Assembly: GCA_041691795.1 (NCBI GenBank)
Contig: JBEPTX010000002.1
Coordinates: 106,000 to 169,999, forward strand
Direction of reading: 5' to 3'
DNA: 64,000 nt
From: JBEPTX01 sp041691795
GTDB lineage: Bacteria; Patescibacteriota; Saccharimonadia; Saccharimonadales; Saccharimonadaceae
Positions 13,553 to 22,484 of this stretch are shown here, piece after piece; position 1 is the stretch's first letter; each line of letters starts with the position of its first letter. Position numbers and translations under genes: made by a program. The notes beneath the pieces were generated by a model. The model was given only the letters and a program-made list of their open reading frames with translations, did no database searches and was not told where the DNA came from.

Positions 13553-15658
13553 TTATGCCCTAGGTGGTGTGCTAACAGGTTGAGTACGCGGTAATTCGGG
13601 AGCTGCGACGGGCGCCGGGGCGATGGGAACAGGCTGTTGTGGAAGCATTGCGACAGGCGGAGCTGGTGGTGGAGGAGTTGGGGCGGGTGCGGCTGGGATG
13701 GGTGTGAGTGATGGCGAAAGAACTGGTGTTGGAATTGGTGTTGGTGCTGCGACGGGCGTGACAGGCGCTGGTTGAGGCGCTGGTGTGCTGGTGGGTTCAA
13801 CGGTTGTGAGGGATGGGGTGTTTGGGGTTGGAGCGCCAGGTTGCTGCTGGGTAGGAGCGATATCTCGTGCGTGTGCCAAAATAACCCGTGGATGATCGCC
13901 GTTGACGGATGATACTTGTGCTGCTGGGGCGCCAAAAGTGGTGCCACCACTTGCGAATGTACGCGCAGGTGTGTGTAGCGAGTTGTCGCTGTCTTTGCTG
14001 GCTTCGGCGGCTTCGGCTTGTTCGATCAGCTTGGTTGCTTCTTCATGGGTAATACGAGGTATTTCGACATAAAAAGTACTGCCCTTTTTGTATTCGCTTT
14101 CGACCCAAATACGGCCATTCATTGCCTCGGTCAGACGACGGCAAAGATACAGTCCAAGGCCGGTGCCGCCGATTTCGCGGGTGTCGGTGTTATCGACACG
14201 GTAGAATTTCTGGAACAGATGTGGAATGTCTTCGCTGGGAATACCAATACCACTGTCGGCGACGCTGACGATGATATGTTCGTCGTCCCCTACGATATCG
14301 ACGACGACTTCGCCTTTTGGCGTGTATTTGATGGCGTTTTCGATCAGATTGGCTAGGACTTCACGGAGGTGGTCCCTATCGAGATGAGCATAAAATACAG
14401 GGGCGATGTTATGTTCACCACCACCGTCGCTACTACTTGGTGTTTCGGGTTTGAAAAAGACGCGCAGGCCTTTGGCATCGGCATGGGGCTTGAGGCCTTC
14501 GATGATATCACTGGTATAGGTAACAATATCGATGACGCTTGGTTTGTTCTGCATGCGACCGTCTTCGGCTTTGCTGACATCGAGAAGGTCCTGGAAAAGT
14601 CGCCCTAGGTGTTGGGCGGATTCATGGGCTTTTTGGATGAAATCACGAGCCTTGGCATCGATTGTAGCGGTGGCTGGATTGAGGGCTAGACCGAGGTAGC
14701 CTTCGATTGAAGCAACTGGTGTACGCATTTCGTGGCTGGCAGTACTGATGAATTCGGCTTGTTCGCGCTCTTCGGCCTGTTCTTTGGTGATATCGTGGAA
14801 AACGACGATGGCACCCGACCCCATGTGGCCGATTGGCGATGCGACGACGGATACGTTGAGTTTTTTGCCGGAATTGGTCAGCAGTAATAGATCATCTCGG
14901 GCTTTGGTTTGGTTGGTGGTCAGAACGTCAAAGATGGGGTCGTTAGCCTTAGTGAGGTCTTGGCCTTGTTTGTCGATCAGGTGCATAACGGATTTGTATT
15001 CGAGATTGAGTGCGTCTTGTTTGCCCCAGCCGATAATACGAGTAGCTGCGGGGTTGATAAGCTGGATGATCCCCTTGTTGTCGACGGCCATGACGCCTTC
15101 ACCGATGGCGTTAATCACGACTTCTGATTTATTGGATACTTGGTTGAGTTCGTTAGCGAGGTTGTAATAGGCACGTTCTTTGTTGTCGTCCTGGGTTGAA
15201 CGCGAGTGCCACAGCAAAAAGCTCATTATAAGGGGTAATTCGCCACCGAGGACGATGCCGATAATGACTTCTTTGGACAGGCTCGCTTTGGTGAATTCAA
15301 CTAATAGGTAGAGGTTGACGGCAATAAAAAGTGGCACAAGTGCGCGAGCGCCGAAAATTCCGGCAAAAACGGAGACGAACATCCAGAGGGCGATAAATGG
15401 TGAGCCGCTGGCACCGGTGTCGATGATAAGGAGGGCGACGGTGATTGCGAGTAATATGTAGGCGATAAATGCGGTGTCGGTGACGTATTTTTTGGGAGAC
15501 AGGAAGTACGATCCGAGGGCTGCCAGGATGGTTGCACCGGCGAACCCGGCGGCGACATTACTGACGAGGAGCATTGTTCCGACGGATTTGATCCCGACGA
15601 TAAATGCCCAGCCATAAAGTGCGAGGACGATTCCGGCCGCTAAAATGACCGCCTCCAA
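13553..15658 (-). CDS. Membrane sensor histidine kinase with PAS domain and Pro-rich tail
   Basis: A 701-aa sensor kinase. Several membrane segments fill residues 1-150, then a linker, a PAS domain (about 180-295, INAIGEGVMAVDNKGIIQLINPAA), HisKA with His309 in FISTASHEMRTPV, and HATPase_c with NLIENAIKYTP, DSGIGIP and GGTGLGLYLC. About 140 C-terminal residues are almost pure Pro/Ala/Thr/Ser, probably disordered and cytoplasmic. It is the likely partner of the response regulator downstream. The start is uncertain: TTG 15658 (MEAVILAAG) opens right at the first membrane segment, and no ATG or GTG is found in frame further upstream. Element 2 copy 2 separates the gene from the divergent surface island. 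Confidence 0.92.
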   Translation of the reverse strand: MEAVILAAGIVLALYGWAFIVGIKSVGTMLLVSNVAAGFAGATILAALGSYFLSPKKYVTDTAFIAYILLAITVALLIIDTGASGSPFIALWMFVSVFAGIFGARALVPLFIAVNLYLLVEFTKASLSKEVIIGIVLGGELPLIMSFLLWHSRSTQDDNKERAYYNLANELNQVSNKSEVVINAIGEGVMAVDNKGIIQLINPAATRIIGWGKQDALNLEYKSVMHLIDKQGQDLTKANDPIFDVLTTNQTKARDDLLLLTNSGKKLNVSVVASPIGHMGSGAIVVFHDITKEQAEEREQAEFISTASHEMRTPVASIEGYLGLALNPATATIDAKARDFIQKAHESAQHLGRLFQDLLDVSKAEDGRMQNKPSVIDIVTYTSDIIEGLKPHADAKGLRVFFKPETPSSSDGGGEHNIAPVFYAHLDRDHLREVLANLIENAIKYTPKGEVVVDIVGDDEHIIVSVADSGIGIPSEDIPHLFQKFYRVDNTDTREIGGTGLGLYLCRRLTEAMNGRIWVESEYKKGSTFYVEIPRITHEEATKLIEQAEAAEASKDSDNSLHTPARTFASGGTTFGAPAAQVSSVNGDHPRVILAHARDIAPTQQQPGAPTPNTPSLTTVEPTSTPAPQPAPVTPVAAPTPIPTPVLSPSLTPIPAAPAPTPPPPAPPVAMLPQQPVPIAPAPVAAPELPRTQPVSTPPRA

Positions 15659-15807
15659 AATACGGCGGTGCCAAAATGGTGTGAGCGTCAGTGGTTTGAT
15701 GCCTTTATCCCCTTTTATCTGCTGACATGCTTGTGGTTATTATGACTTATTCGATTAGTGGATACAAGAGTGAATCGTAAATTGTCTTGTATGTTGTCTT
15801 AGCTATG

Positions 15808-15953
15808 GCCCGAAGCCCACAAATCTCGCCACATTCTCTCCCAGTTACCGTTACGCGCCTGGGTCTTCTCGCGCCCCGGCGGCGGGAAGACCCAGGGCTG
15901 CTCTTCGCCTTTAGTAACTGGTCGGGAAGTGGCGAGATTTGTGGGCTTCGGGC
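15808..15953. repeat. Structured hairpin element, family 2, copy 2
   Basis: A perfect 25-bp outer stem (15808-15832 with 15929-15953) encloses CCAGTTAC/GTAACTGG (15841/15914) and TGGGTCTTC/GAAGACCCA (15860/15886). Internal loops ATTCTCTC, CGTTACGCGCC (15849-15859), GGGCTGCTCTTCGCCTTTA (15895-15913) and TCGGGAA match copy 1 at 10552 with one change each, although all three stems differ in sequence. It lies between the divergent kinase and glycosyltransferase genes. Confidence 0.88.
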
Positions 15954-16017
15954 TACGTGACATGACATGATATAATGTCCCTAAGTATTTACTGCGTGAC
16001 AACGGATAGGGAGATCC

Positions 16018-16743
16018 ATGACAAGACCTGCGATTTTAGTGCCCGACAATGCTGGTATTCATAATGCCAGTGATTATGCTGCGCGTTTGGAAAAACACAA
16101 AAGCTATCGTGATCTGTCGACGATCATCATCTGCCCTACTCGCGGTTTGATCCCAGCACGAATTGTGCAAAGCTGGCAGGGTTTGATTCGCCCTATGAAC
16201 CAAAAGGTTATTGGGCCGATATTTATCGAGGGTATGGAAGTTGGTGAAGCCTATAACCAGGCGATTAAGATGATTTTGGAAAATCCTGAAATGAGCAAGT
16301 ATAAGTTCATTTTGACCCTTGAGGAAGACAACGCTCCCCCAGCTGATGGGTTGGTAAAATTGTATGAATCGATCGATGAGTTTGATGCGGTCGGTGGGCT
16401 GTATTGGACTAAGGGTGATACTGGTCAGCCGATGTGTTACGGAAATCCAGCTGAGATGCCGTTAAATTTTATTCCACAGGTTCCTGTGCCTGATAGCATT
16501 ACGCCGTGTAATGGATTGGGAATGGGTTTTACGCTATTTAGGACTGAAATGTTCAAGGACAAACGATTTACGTATGGCGAATGGTTCAAGACAAAACAAG
16601 AGATTAACCCTGAAGGTCAGGTCCAGGTTATGACGCAAGATCTGTTCTTTTTCCAAAAGGCCTGCGAATTTGGTTACAAATCGGCCTGCGACAGCCGCGT
16701 CAAGGTGGGACATTATGATCATCAAAATCAGATTATGTGGTAA
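16018..16743 (+). CDS. GT-A-fold glycosyltransferase-like protein
   Basis: A 241-aa protein that looks like a compact GT-A glycosyltransferase: a nucleotide-binding start (YRDLSTIIICPTRGLIPARIV), a core strand ending in an acidic metal-binding-like motif (FILTLEEDNAPP, about residue 108), and a later acceptor segment (GLGMGFTLFRTEMF). There is no membrane segment. Such short glycosyltransferases are common in phages and surface-modification islands. GGGAG 6 nt upstream of the ATG and TATAAT near 15970 support the start. The methyltransferase gene begins 9 bp after the stop, so the pair likely modifies surface glycans or glycoproteins of the adjoining island. Confidence 0.75.
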   Translation: MTRPAILVPDNAGIHNASDYAARLEKHKSYRDLSTIIICPTRGLIPARIVQSWQGLIRPMNQKVIGPIFIEGMEVGEAYNQAIKMILENPEMSKYKFILTLEEDNAPPADGLVKLYESIDEFDAVGGLYWTKGDTGQPMCYGNPAEMPLNFIPQVPVPDSITPCNGLGMGFTLFRTEMFKDKRFTYGEWFKTKQEINPEGQVQVMTQDLFFFQKACEFGYKSACDSRVKVGHYDHQNQIMW

Positions 16744-16752
16744 GGAGAAATT

Positions 16753-17349
16753 ATGGTTGCTAAAAAGGATGTAAAAGAAAAAGTATTGAAACTATCACTC
16801 GGCGGCGGTGATAATGTACCCGAGGGATTCAAGGGTGTTGATATTGTCAAAACCAAATCGACTGATTATGTGCAGGATTTGATGAAATTTCCTTGGTCAC
16901 AGTTTGCTGATAATTCTGTCGACGAGATCGAATGTAGCAATTTTGTCGAGCATATTCCTCATGGCGATAGCCGGGAAGATCCGTTTTTCCAGTTTTTCGA
17001 CGAAATTTATCGTATTTTGAAACCGGCTGAATTTGATCCAGCTAATCCGAATATTGCAACCAAAGGCTTCGCACGGATTGTCTGCCCCTACTACTCAAGC
17101 ATGCGTGCTTGGCAAGATCCGACACACCAACGAGCGATTTCTGAAGCGAGCTTCCTGTACTGCAACAAGCAGTGGCGCATTGATAATAAATTGGATCACT
17201 ACCCTGTCGAATGTGATTTCGACTTTAGTTATGGCTATATCCTAACCCCTGAATGGCAGAATCGCAACCAAGAAGCGCAAGCCTTTGCGATCAAACACTA
17301 TATTAATGTGATCACTGATATTCAAGTCAATCTCGTCAAGCGGCCATAA
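16753..17349 (+). CDS. SAM-dependent methyltransferase-like protein
   Basis: A 198-aa class I methyltransferase-like protein. LKLSLGGGDNVPEGFKGVDI (about residues 12-31) is the SAM-binding glycine loop and following strand. DEIECSNFVEHIPH (about 57-70) and YRILKPAE (about 90) match the D/E-H-hxxxxRxLKP pattern of type 11 enzymes. TAAGGAG is about 6 nt upstream of the ATG. It is coupled to the upstream glycosyltransferase and to the anchored surface protein downstream (3 bp gap). The target is unknown; sugar O- or N-methylation of surface glycan is plausible. Confidence 0.75.
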   Translation: MVAKKDVKEKVLKLSLGGGDNVPEGFKGVDIVKTKSTDYVQDLMKFPWSQFADNSVDEIECSNFVEHIPHGDSREDPFFQFFDEIYRILKPAEFDPANPNIATKGFARIVCPYYSSMRAWQDPTHQRAISEASFLYCNKQWRIDNKLDHYPVECDFDFSYGYILTPEWQNRNQEAQAFAIKHYINVITDIQVNLVKRP

Positions 17350-17352
17350 ATT

Positions 17353-18216
17353 ATGGCAAAGTTTCGCGTTGTCGTTGCTCTGGTTCTGAGTTTGCTACTT
17401 GTGGCCCCAGTTTCAGCTGATGATGCGAAAAATAAGGGGCTGTATATTTCACCACTGCGCAAAGATACGGCCCTGGACGCAGGCAAAAGTGTCTATAGTA
17501 GTTTCACTGTGGCGAATCTGACTGATAAATCAATGGTAGTAACGCTATCGATCAAACAGTTTTCAGTCAGTGACTACGCTTATGATTACCAATTTAATCC
17601 TCCGAATGATAATTGGATTACATTTGATGAACCTCAGGTTACGCTAAAACCAGATGAAAGCAAACAAATCCCCTACACCTTGGCGGTTCCCGCCAAAACA
17701 GCGCCCGGGGGACATTATTACACGCTATTTGCCAGCACGACACTCTCAACAGGTGGCTTGCCTGCGAGTATCCAGGCTGCAACGCTATTATATGTAACGG
17801 TAAATGGTGATTTGGTGCGAACGAGTGTACTACAAAAAGATTCAATTCCGGTACTGGTCACTGGTACAGAGGTGCCCTATCAGTTTGACGTCAAAAATAC
17901 GGGTAATGTGCATTATAATGCGTATTTCTATGGACAATTGCAAGGTATTTTTGGCAAATCAGCAGAGGTTGGAACGAATCATTTACTGATGCCGGGTGCA
18001 GTTCGAACCGTACAAAGCTCGATCCCCTCACCTATTTTGCCGGGTATTTACAAAGCGACGTACGGATATAAAGTCGATTTTGCAAATATTATCACTACTA
18101 AATCGAGTTATATTGTCTTTATTCCACCTTGGTCGATTGTGGCAGCTATCTTTCTATTGCTGATCGGAAAATGGGCGTGGCAACGACGAAAAACCAAAAT
18201 TGAAACGAAAAATTAG
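17353..18216 (+). CDS. DUF916-like surface protein with C-terminal membrane anchor
   Basis: A 287-aa protein: signal peptide (VVVALVLSLLLVAPVSA, cleavage near 22), Ig-like beta domain (about 30-130) with the GGHYYTLFA segment after a predicted PxxTAPGG turn, second beta domain (about 165-245), then a membrane helix (WSIVAAIFLLLIGKWAW, about 256-272) and a short basic cytoplasmic tail. The pattern resembles DUF916, the peptidoglycan-binding component of WxL systems. Three paralogues (21026, 25135, 26158) follow in the island. It is coupled to the methyltransferase gene. Its stop overlaps the convergent secreted-protein gene by 4 bp. Confidence 0.75.
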   Translation: MAKFRVVVALVLSLLLVAPVSADDAKNKGLYISPLRKDTALDAGKSVYSSFTVANLTDKSMVVTLSIKQFSVSDYAYDYQFNPPNDNWITFDEPQVTLKPDESKQIPYTLAVPAKTAPGGHYYTLFASTTLSTGGLPASIQAATLLYVTVNGDLVRTSVLQKDSIPVLVTGTEVPYQFDVKNTGNVHYNAYFYGQLQGIFGKSAEVGTNHLLMPGAVRTVQSSIPSPILPGIYKATYGYKVDFANIITTKSSYIVFIPPWSIVAAIFLLLIGKWAWQRRKTKIETKN

Positions 18217-18770
18217 TCGTTTTTGGCAACTGCCGTGTAGATGACAGGTACGGTGTAGGCACCCGCCCCCTTGGTGATATCGGTATACGCACCGTAGGTT
18301 ACTGTGGTGTTATCGCCACTTTTGAATGGTCCAACGGCATCTTTGATAAGTGATGGCGTCGTGCGCATGCCGACAAAGTTTGATGATGCGTTGGTGTTGT
18401 AGCCCCAGGTATTAATGCTGAGTGCGGCAGGACTCACATTGGCACTTGCTGGAATGGTATAACTTCCGTTCACCATGTTCGTACTAGTTGGGCTATAGGC
18501 ATAAAGAACATATCCGACAACATCGGTAGACGTGACCGTGATCGTGTGTGATCCGGTGCCGCTAAAGGTTGAAACTGCTGGGGTGAGGGTAAATGAAACA
18601 TTGCCACCAAGTGCAATTGACATGCTTGTATTAGATCCAAATGGTACATCGGCACCGAATAAGCCTTGGCCAAATGGTGAGGCGCTGGCGGGTTGCTGTA
18701 AAAGTAAGCAAAAAAGAAAGGCAATGAACGCCAGGATCAGATGGGCTTTACTGATTTTGAACGTGGTCAT
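18213..18770 (-). CDS. Secreted beta-sandwich protein, 185 aa
   Basis: A signal peptide (LILAFIAFLFCLLLQQPASA, cleaved near residue 31) is followed by a single Thr/Ser/Asn-rich beta domain with a SGTGSHTITVTSTDVVGY strand pair, the segment INTWGYNTN and the end AYTVPVIYTAVA. I know this general pattern, with a Gly-Tyr strand, then NTWGY, then TVTYGAYTD, from small secreted proteins of Saccharibacteria. It is WxL- or pilin-like in topology, but I cannot name a family. There is no membrane anchor, so it is released or held by the DUF916-like proteins. The ATG start has no clear Shine-Dalgarno. Confidence 0.75.
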   Translation of the reverse strand: MTTFKISKAHLILAFIAFLFCLLLQQPASASPFGQGLFGADVPFGSNTSMSIALGGNVSFTLTPAVSTFSGTGSHTITVTSTDVVGYVLYAYSPTSTNMVNGSYTIPASANVSPAALSINTWGYNTNASSNFVGMRTTPSLIKDAVGPFKSGDNTTVTYGAYTDITKGAGAYTVPVIYTAVAKND

Positions 18771-18815
18771 TGCCTATAACTATACAGCACCATAAGAACA
18801 ATATATACTACACGT

Positions 18816-19829
18816 GTGAAGTCCGTTCATAAGGCGCTAAAACTGCGTCATAAAAAACACACAGGTAAATTACTCCCTCATCGCCACACCTCTTACCGGG
18901 TGTTATTTGGGTTGATGCTGCTGCCGATTATCATGCTGGCATTAGTCAGTCATATCGCTGGAGCGAATGATTACGATGTAACGGCGACCGTTCCTGCCCC
19001 CGTTCCGGCCGAAGCACCGACGATTACTGCGCCGACTAATGGTTCAACAGTAACAGCTAGCCAAATAACGGTGAGTGGAACCTGCCCCGTTGTCACGCCT
19101 GCCGTGATTATTGCACTGTATGAAAATGCAGCTTTGATAGGGTCGCGGGTGTGCCGGGCAGATGGTACATTTGCAATTCCTATCTCTGCTACCTTGGGGT
19201 CACATTCGGTTATTGCGACGGTGACAACGATCACGAACGGCGTGGGTGCAAGCAGTGCGCCGGTAACATTTACTCGCATACAATCTACGACGCCACCTGG
19301 TCCAATTCCGTCTGTTGGGAATGTGACGGGAAGTCCGGCATCTCCGACTCCACCGGTCAAGATTGTGAGTAATAACATATTTATAACTATCTCCCCTGAT
19401 GGCGACCCGGTATGGCACGGTAGTTTTAGCGGCGGCACACCACCGTATAGTGTGATTATTAACTGGGGTGACGGCAAACAAGACAGGCGCGTATTTACCG
19501 ACCAATCAGAACAGTCAATTACCCATCACTATGATGTTCCTAACACCTATGCGATTGAGATCAAAGTCATCGATGCTGCTGGCCAAGTCTATACGCTCAA
19601 TACGACCGCCATCTCGCCTGCTCATATGCTTCCTGCCACGGTATCTGGCACGCCAAAGCAGGATGATGGCTTTACACTGTTCTCTCACCTCCCCTTGGTG
19701 CAAATCTATATTATCGCCTTTGCATGTCTAATATTCCTCTGGTATATAGAGCGTGGACGACATCTGATGGCACTACTGATAGTTGTGATTCGACGTTTTA
19801 TCTTTGGGTCACCTAAGAGAAAGATTTAG
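18816..19829 (+). CDS. Membrane-anchored PKD/Ig-like surface protein
   Basis: 337 aa. A basic N-terminus is followed by a signal-anchor (VLFGLMLLPIIMLALVSHIAG, about 29-49). An Ig-like domain begins APTITAPTNGSTVTASQITVSG. A PKD-like domain follows (GGTPPYSVIINWGDGKQDRR through HHYDVPNTYAIEIKVIDAAG), and then a membrane pass (VQIYIIAFACLIFLWYIE) with a basic amphipathic tail. The GTG start at 18816 follows TATACT (18804-18809) by 6 nt, the leaderless spacing. Before the last helix lies LPATV, loosely like a sortase motif, but it is not a valid LPxTG signal. It is probably a structural or adhesive surface protein. Confidence 0.75.
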   Translation: MKSVHKALKLRHKKHTGKLLPHRHTSYRVLFGLMLLPIIMLALVSHIAGANDYDVTATVPAPVPAEAPTITAPTNGSTVTASQITVSGTCPVVTPAVIIALYENAALIGSRVCRADGTFAIPISATLGSHSVIATVTTITNGVGASSAPVTFTRIQSTTPPGPIPSVGNVTGSPASPTPPVKIVSNNIFITISPDGDPVWHGSFSGGTPPYSVIINWGDGKQDRRVFTDQSEQSITHHYDVPNTYAIEIKVIDAAGQVYTLNTTAISPAHMLPATVSGTPKQDDGFTLFSHLPLVQIYIIAFACLIFLWYIERGRHLMALLIVVIRRFIFGSPKRKI

Positions 19830-19903
19830 AGCTTGAAGGAATGGTATCTGTGAGATATACTGTAACAAAACACAAGCGCGAAAATAGCGCACATAAGGAA
19901 TTC

Positions 19904-20956
19904 ATGAAAACGACCGCTAGTGTTACTAGGCAGAACAAGATCCGTGTACTTCTCGTATTCGTATCTGTTTTTAGCTTGGTCTTTTTGCCATTATTCTCTG
20001 CAGTGAATGCACAGGCTGCGTCGCTTACTCATACGCTTGTTCGTTTTGATCGAATGCAAATCAGCACACCGACAACTGGTACGGTGTGTACGCAGCCATC
20101 CACTGCTGGAACCGAGACAACGGTGCAAGTCACCTTCCCAACAGGATACTCTCTAGGCCTTGCAGCGACATTCACCGTAGACGGAACAACCAACCTTGCG
20201 TGGCCTACTGGTGGTACTGCGTGGCCTGGAATTGGTACGGCCAGTAGCGTAGTTGGACAGATCGCAACATTCCCAAGTGGGGATCTTACTGTTGGAGTAA
20301 TTTACTGCTTTAACTGGATAAACACCGCTGCGGTGACCACTAGTGGTAGCGCAACAAGTTCGAATGCTGGATCTGTGGCAACATTTATTACAGGTCCGAC
20401 ACTCCTCGACTCTGAACCGTACATGACAGCGACTGTGACGAGTGATCAAATTCTCGTGACCGCATCGGTTCCTGAAGTATTCTCATTTGCGCTGAGCGCT
20501 AATACAGATCCACTGGGTATACTCAGTAGCGGTTCGGTTGTGACCAGTGGAACGGCGCGAACGGCGACGGTGAGTACCAATGCCGCCAACGGATGGTCTG
20601 TGTGGGCAAAAGATCTGAATACCGGCCTCCGTTCTGCCACACTTGCGCTAACGGCGATTCCATCGACGACACCGGGTACAAACAGCGTCCTTAGTGCCGG
20701 AACGACTGGGTACAATACTGGTGTGACGACAGCCGCTCCTCTTGCTGGGGCTACTCCTACGATTACCGTTCCATTCGTTGGTGGTGCAAGTCGCGGTGGC
20801 GGCCTGGATGTAACGCTACGAACACTCGCAACGGCTACCGGGCCATCTGATACGGCAGTATTGACTCTCCGAAACAATGTGGCGATTAGTTCAGTTGTTC
20901 CTGCTGCTGCTGACTACGCTGACACCATTACGGTTGTCGGTGCTGGCTTGTTCTAA
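19904..20956 (+). CDS. Secreted surface protein with WxL-like C-terminal domain
   Basis: 350 aa from the ATG at 19904, chosen because AAGGA precedes it; upstream starts to 19841 only lengthen the n-region. The signal peptide ends near AVNAQA-AS. A first beta domain (SLTHTLVRFDRMQIS...) is followed by a second that holds TNAANGWSVWAKD and ends DYADTITVVGAGLF. The same order, and nearly the same end, occurs in the secreted protein at 27452 and at the end of the giant protein. The central Gly-Trp strand and the C-terminal Tyr-x-Asp-Thr strand recall WxL domains, which bind peptidoglycan non-covalently. It has no membrane anchor. Confidence 0.75.
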   Translation: MKTTASVTRQNKIRVLLVFVSVFSLVFLPLFSAVNAQAASLTHTLVRFDRMQISTPTTGTVCTQPSTAGTETTVQVTFPTGYSLGLAATFTVDGTTNLAWPTGGTAWPGIGTASSVVGQIATFPSGDLTVGVIYCFNWINTAAVTTSGSATSSNAGSVATFITGPTLLDSEPYMTATVTSDQILVTASVPEVFSFALSANTDPLGILSSGSVVTSGTARTATVSTNAANGWSVWAKDLNTGLRSATLALTAIPSTTPGTNSVLSAGTTGYNTGVTTAAPLAGATPTITVPFVGGASRGGGLDVTLRTLATATGPSDTAVLTLRNNVAISSVVPAAADYADTITVVGAGLF

Positions 20957-21025
20957 GCAACACTCGACCTGGAGTTAATAAAACTTACATATGTCATGTA
21001 TAATGGTGGGTAATGGTAGTTTGCT

Positions 21026-22078
21026 ATGAGGCGTAACAGCTTACTTTGTTTAATTGCAGTCTTTGCTGTGATGAGTGCTGTTTTTGTTGCCCATACCACC
21101 TACGCTCAGGTGACACCCTCGAATGATTTTTCGTTGCAGGTGACACCCTCGCCTATTGTAACCACGCTTAAACCAGGGACAACTACCGAACTGGAGCTCA
21201 AGATTCGTAATGCTGGTACGGGGTTAGAAACGTTAAAGATTGAGCCACGAAGTTTTAAAATCGATGACAATACTGGACAAGTCCAAATCAATGATACGGA
21301 GCTGCCAGAAATAGCATCATGGATTAGCTACAGTGCCCCTACCTTTACTGTGCGACCTGGCGAATGGTTTACCGAGAAAGTGCGGATTGCTGTGCCAAAG
21401 GACGCTGGGTTTAGTTATTGGTTTACAGAGATGATTAGCCGGACGACCAATCCTGATGCTGTTGCGTCCGGTGGACGGCTTATCAAGGGCTCGCTCGGTG
21501 TATTTACCTTGATTAATATCGACCGACCAGGCGCTACCCGGCGGCTTGAGGTTGATAGTTTTGGCACCACCGAAGATATTTATGAGTATTTGCCCGCAAC
21601 ACTCAACATTAAGCTCAAGAATACTGGCAACACGATTGTCCAACCGTCGGGTAATGTGTTTATTGAGCGTGGTAGTAACGATACAAAACCACTGGCTGTA
21701 TTGTCTGTGAATGACAAAAAAGGCTATATTTTGCCCGGCAGTAGCCGTCTGTTGCAACCGGATTGGAACGACGGTTTTCCTTCGTTCGACGTGACTGTTT
21801 CGCCTGACGGGAGTCAGAAAAAGGCCGAAAACTGGGATTGGTCGAAATTGTCACATTTCCGCATTGGTTCGTACACGGCCAAATTAGTGGCTGTTTATAA
21901 TGATGGCGAACGAGACGTTCCGTTGCAAAAGGAAGTTAGTTTTTGGGTGCTTCCGTGGAAGATCATTCTTGGTGCTGTCATCGTTTGTTCGATCTTGCTA
22001 TTTGGCGTGTGGTCAATTGGACGTAAGATGTGGGCGCTTTTCCATAAGGGTCGACGACGTGTTATGCGGATGAAGTAG
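21026..22078 (+). CDS. DUF916-like surface protein with C-terminal membrane anchor
   Basis: 350 aa: signal peptide (LLCLIAVFAVMSAVFVAHTTYA), DUF916-like Ig domain with PGTTTELELKIRN (about 50-62) and VPKDAGFSYWFTEMIS (about 125), a second beta domain carrying KNTGNTIVQPSGNVFI, a membrane helix (IILGAVIVCSILLFGVWSIG, about 310-329) and a basic cytoplasmic tail. It is a close paralogue of the 26158 protein, with which it shares IRNxG, YxFLPAT/YEYLPAT, GYILPxSxR and SKFRIGTY/SHFRIGSY. TATAAT at 20998-21003 leaves a UTR of about 16 nt. Repeat copy C follows. Confidence 0.8.
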   Translation: MRRNSLLCLIAVFAVMSAVFVAHTTYAQVTPSNDFSLQVTPSPIVTTLKPGTTTELELKIRNAGTGLETLKIEPRSFKIDDNTGQVQINDTELPEIASWISYSAPTFTVRPGEWFTEKVRIAVPKDAGFSYWFTEMISRTTNPDAVASGGRLIKGSLGVFTLINIDRPGATRRLEVDSFGTTEDIYEYLPATLNIKLKNTGNTIVQPSGNVFIERGSNDTKPLAVLSVNDKKGYILPGSSRLLQPDWNDGFPSFDVTVSPDGSQKKAENWDWSKLSHFRIGSYTAKLVAVYNDGERDVPLQKEVSFWVLPWKIILGAVIVCSILLFGVWSIGRKMWALFHKGRRRVMRMK

Positions 22079-22104
22079 TTTTTTGTTATCTTGACCTCGC
22101 CCTT

Positions 22105-22402
22105 GTCATTCCAGACCTGATCTGGAATCCAGTGTTCTTTTCGCTAAAAGTATCAAAAGCCTTCTTTTGGACCGCAAAAGAAGCAAAACTCTTGTGGCGG
22201 CTTCACCCAGCCGAGTTGTCTTAAGCACCAGTGACGGTCACTGAAACAACTCCCTTCGGTCGGTCCATTTCTTTTTCGGTTTTATACCGAAATGGACTGA
22301 GTTTCAGTGAGTGATTCCATCACTGGTGCTTGAGACAATCTTGGTGGGCTGAAGATGCCACGGGGAAACTGATTTATTATTACGCACTAGGAGTGCGAAT
22401 GA
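22105..22402 (+). repeat. Dispersed structured repeat, family 1, copy C
   Basis: Left palindrome present, right palindrome missing (the copy ends after the CGCACT/AGTGCG hairpin). Core: AAGCACCAGTGA/TCACTGGTGCTT outside, TCACTGAAAC/GTTTCAGTGA in the middle, GTCCATTTC/GAAATGGAC inside (perfect). The loop is AACTCCCTTCGGTCG and the 3' side GTGATT. Its outermost stem continues with CAGCC/GGCTG. Confidence 0.88.
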
Positions 22403-22484
22403 TAACATTGCGCTATCGGTTAATGTAGTATACACTTGAGGTCAGATCCCACCACAAATCACAAACAAAAAAACCACCACAAAA

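Noticed and set aside
13507..13950. A 147-codon frame overlapping the end of the kinase gene
   Set aside because: It is the frame-shifted shadow of the Pro/Ala-rich tail and yields a Pro/His/Gln-rich sequence with no start signal.
19620..19680. LPATV before the last helix of the 18816 protein as a sortase signal
   Set aside because: The fifth residue is not Gly, the distance to the helix is too long and no other island protein shares it.
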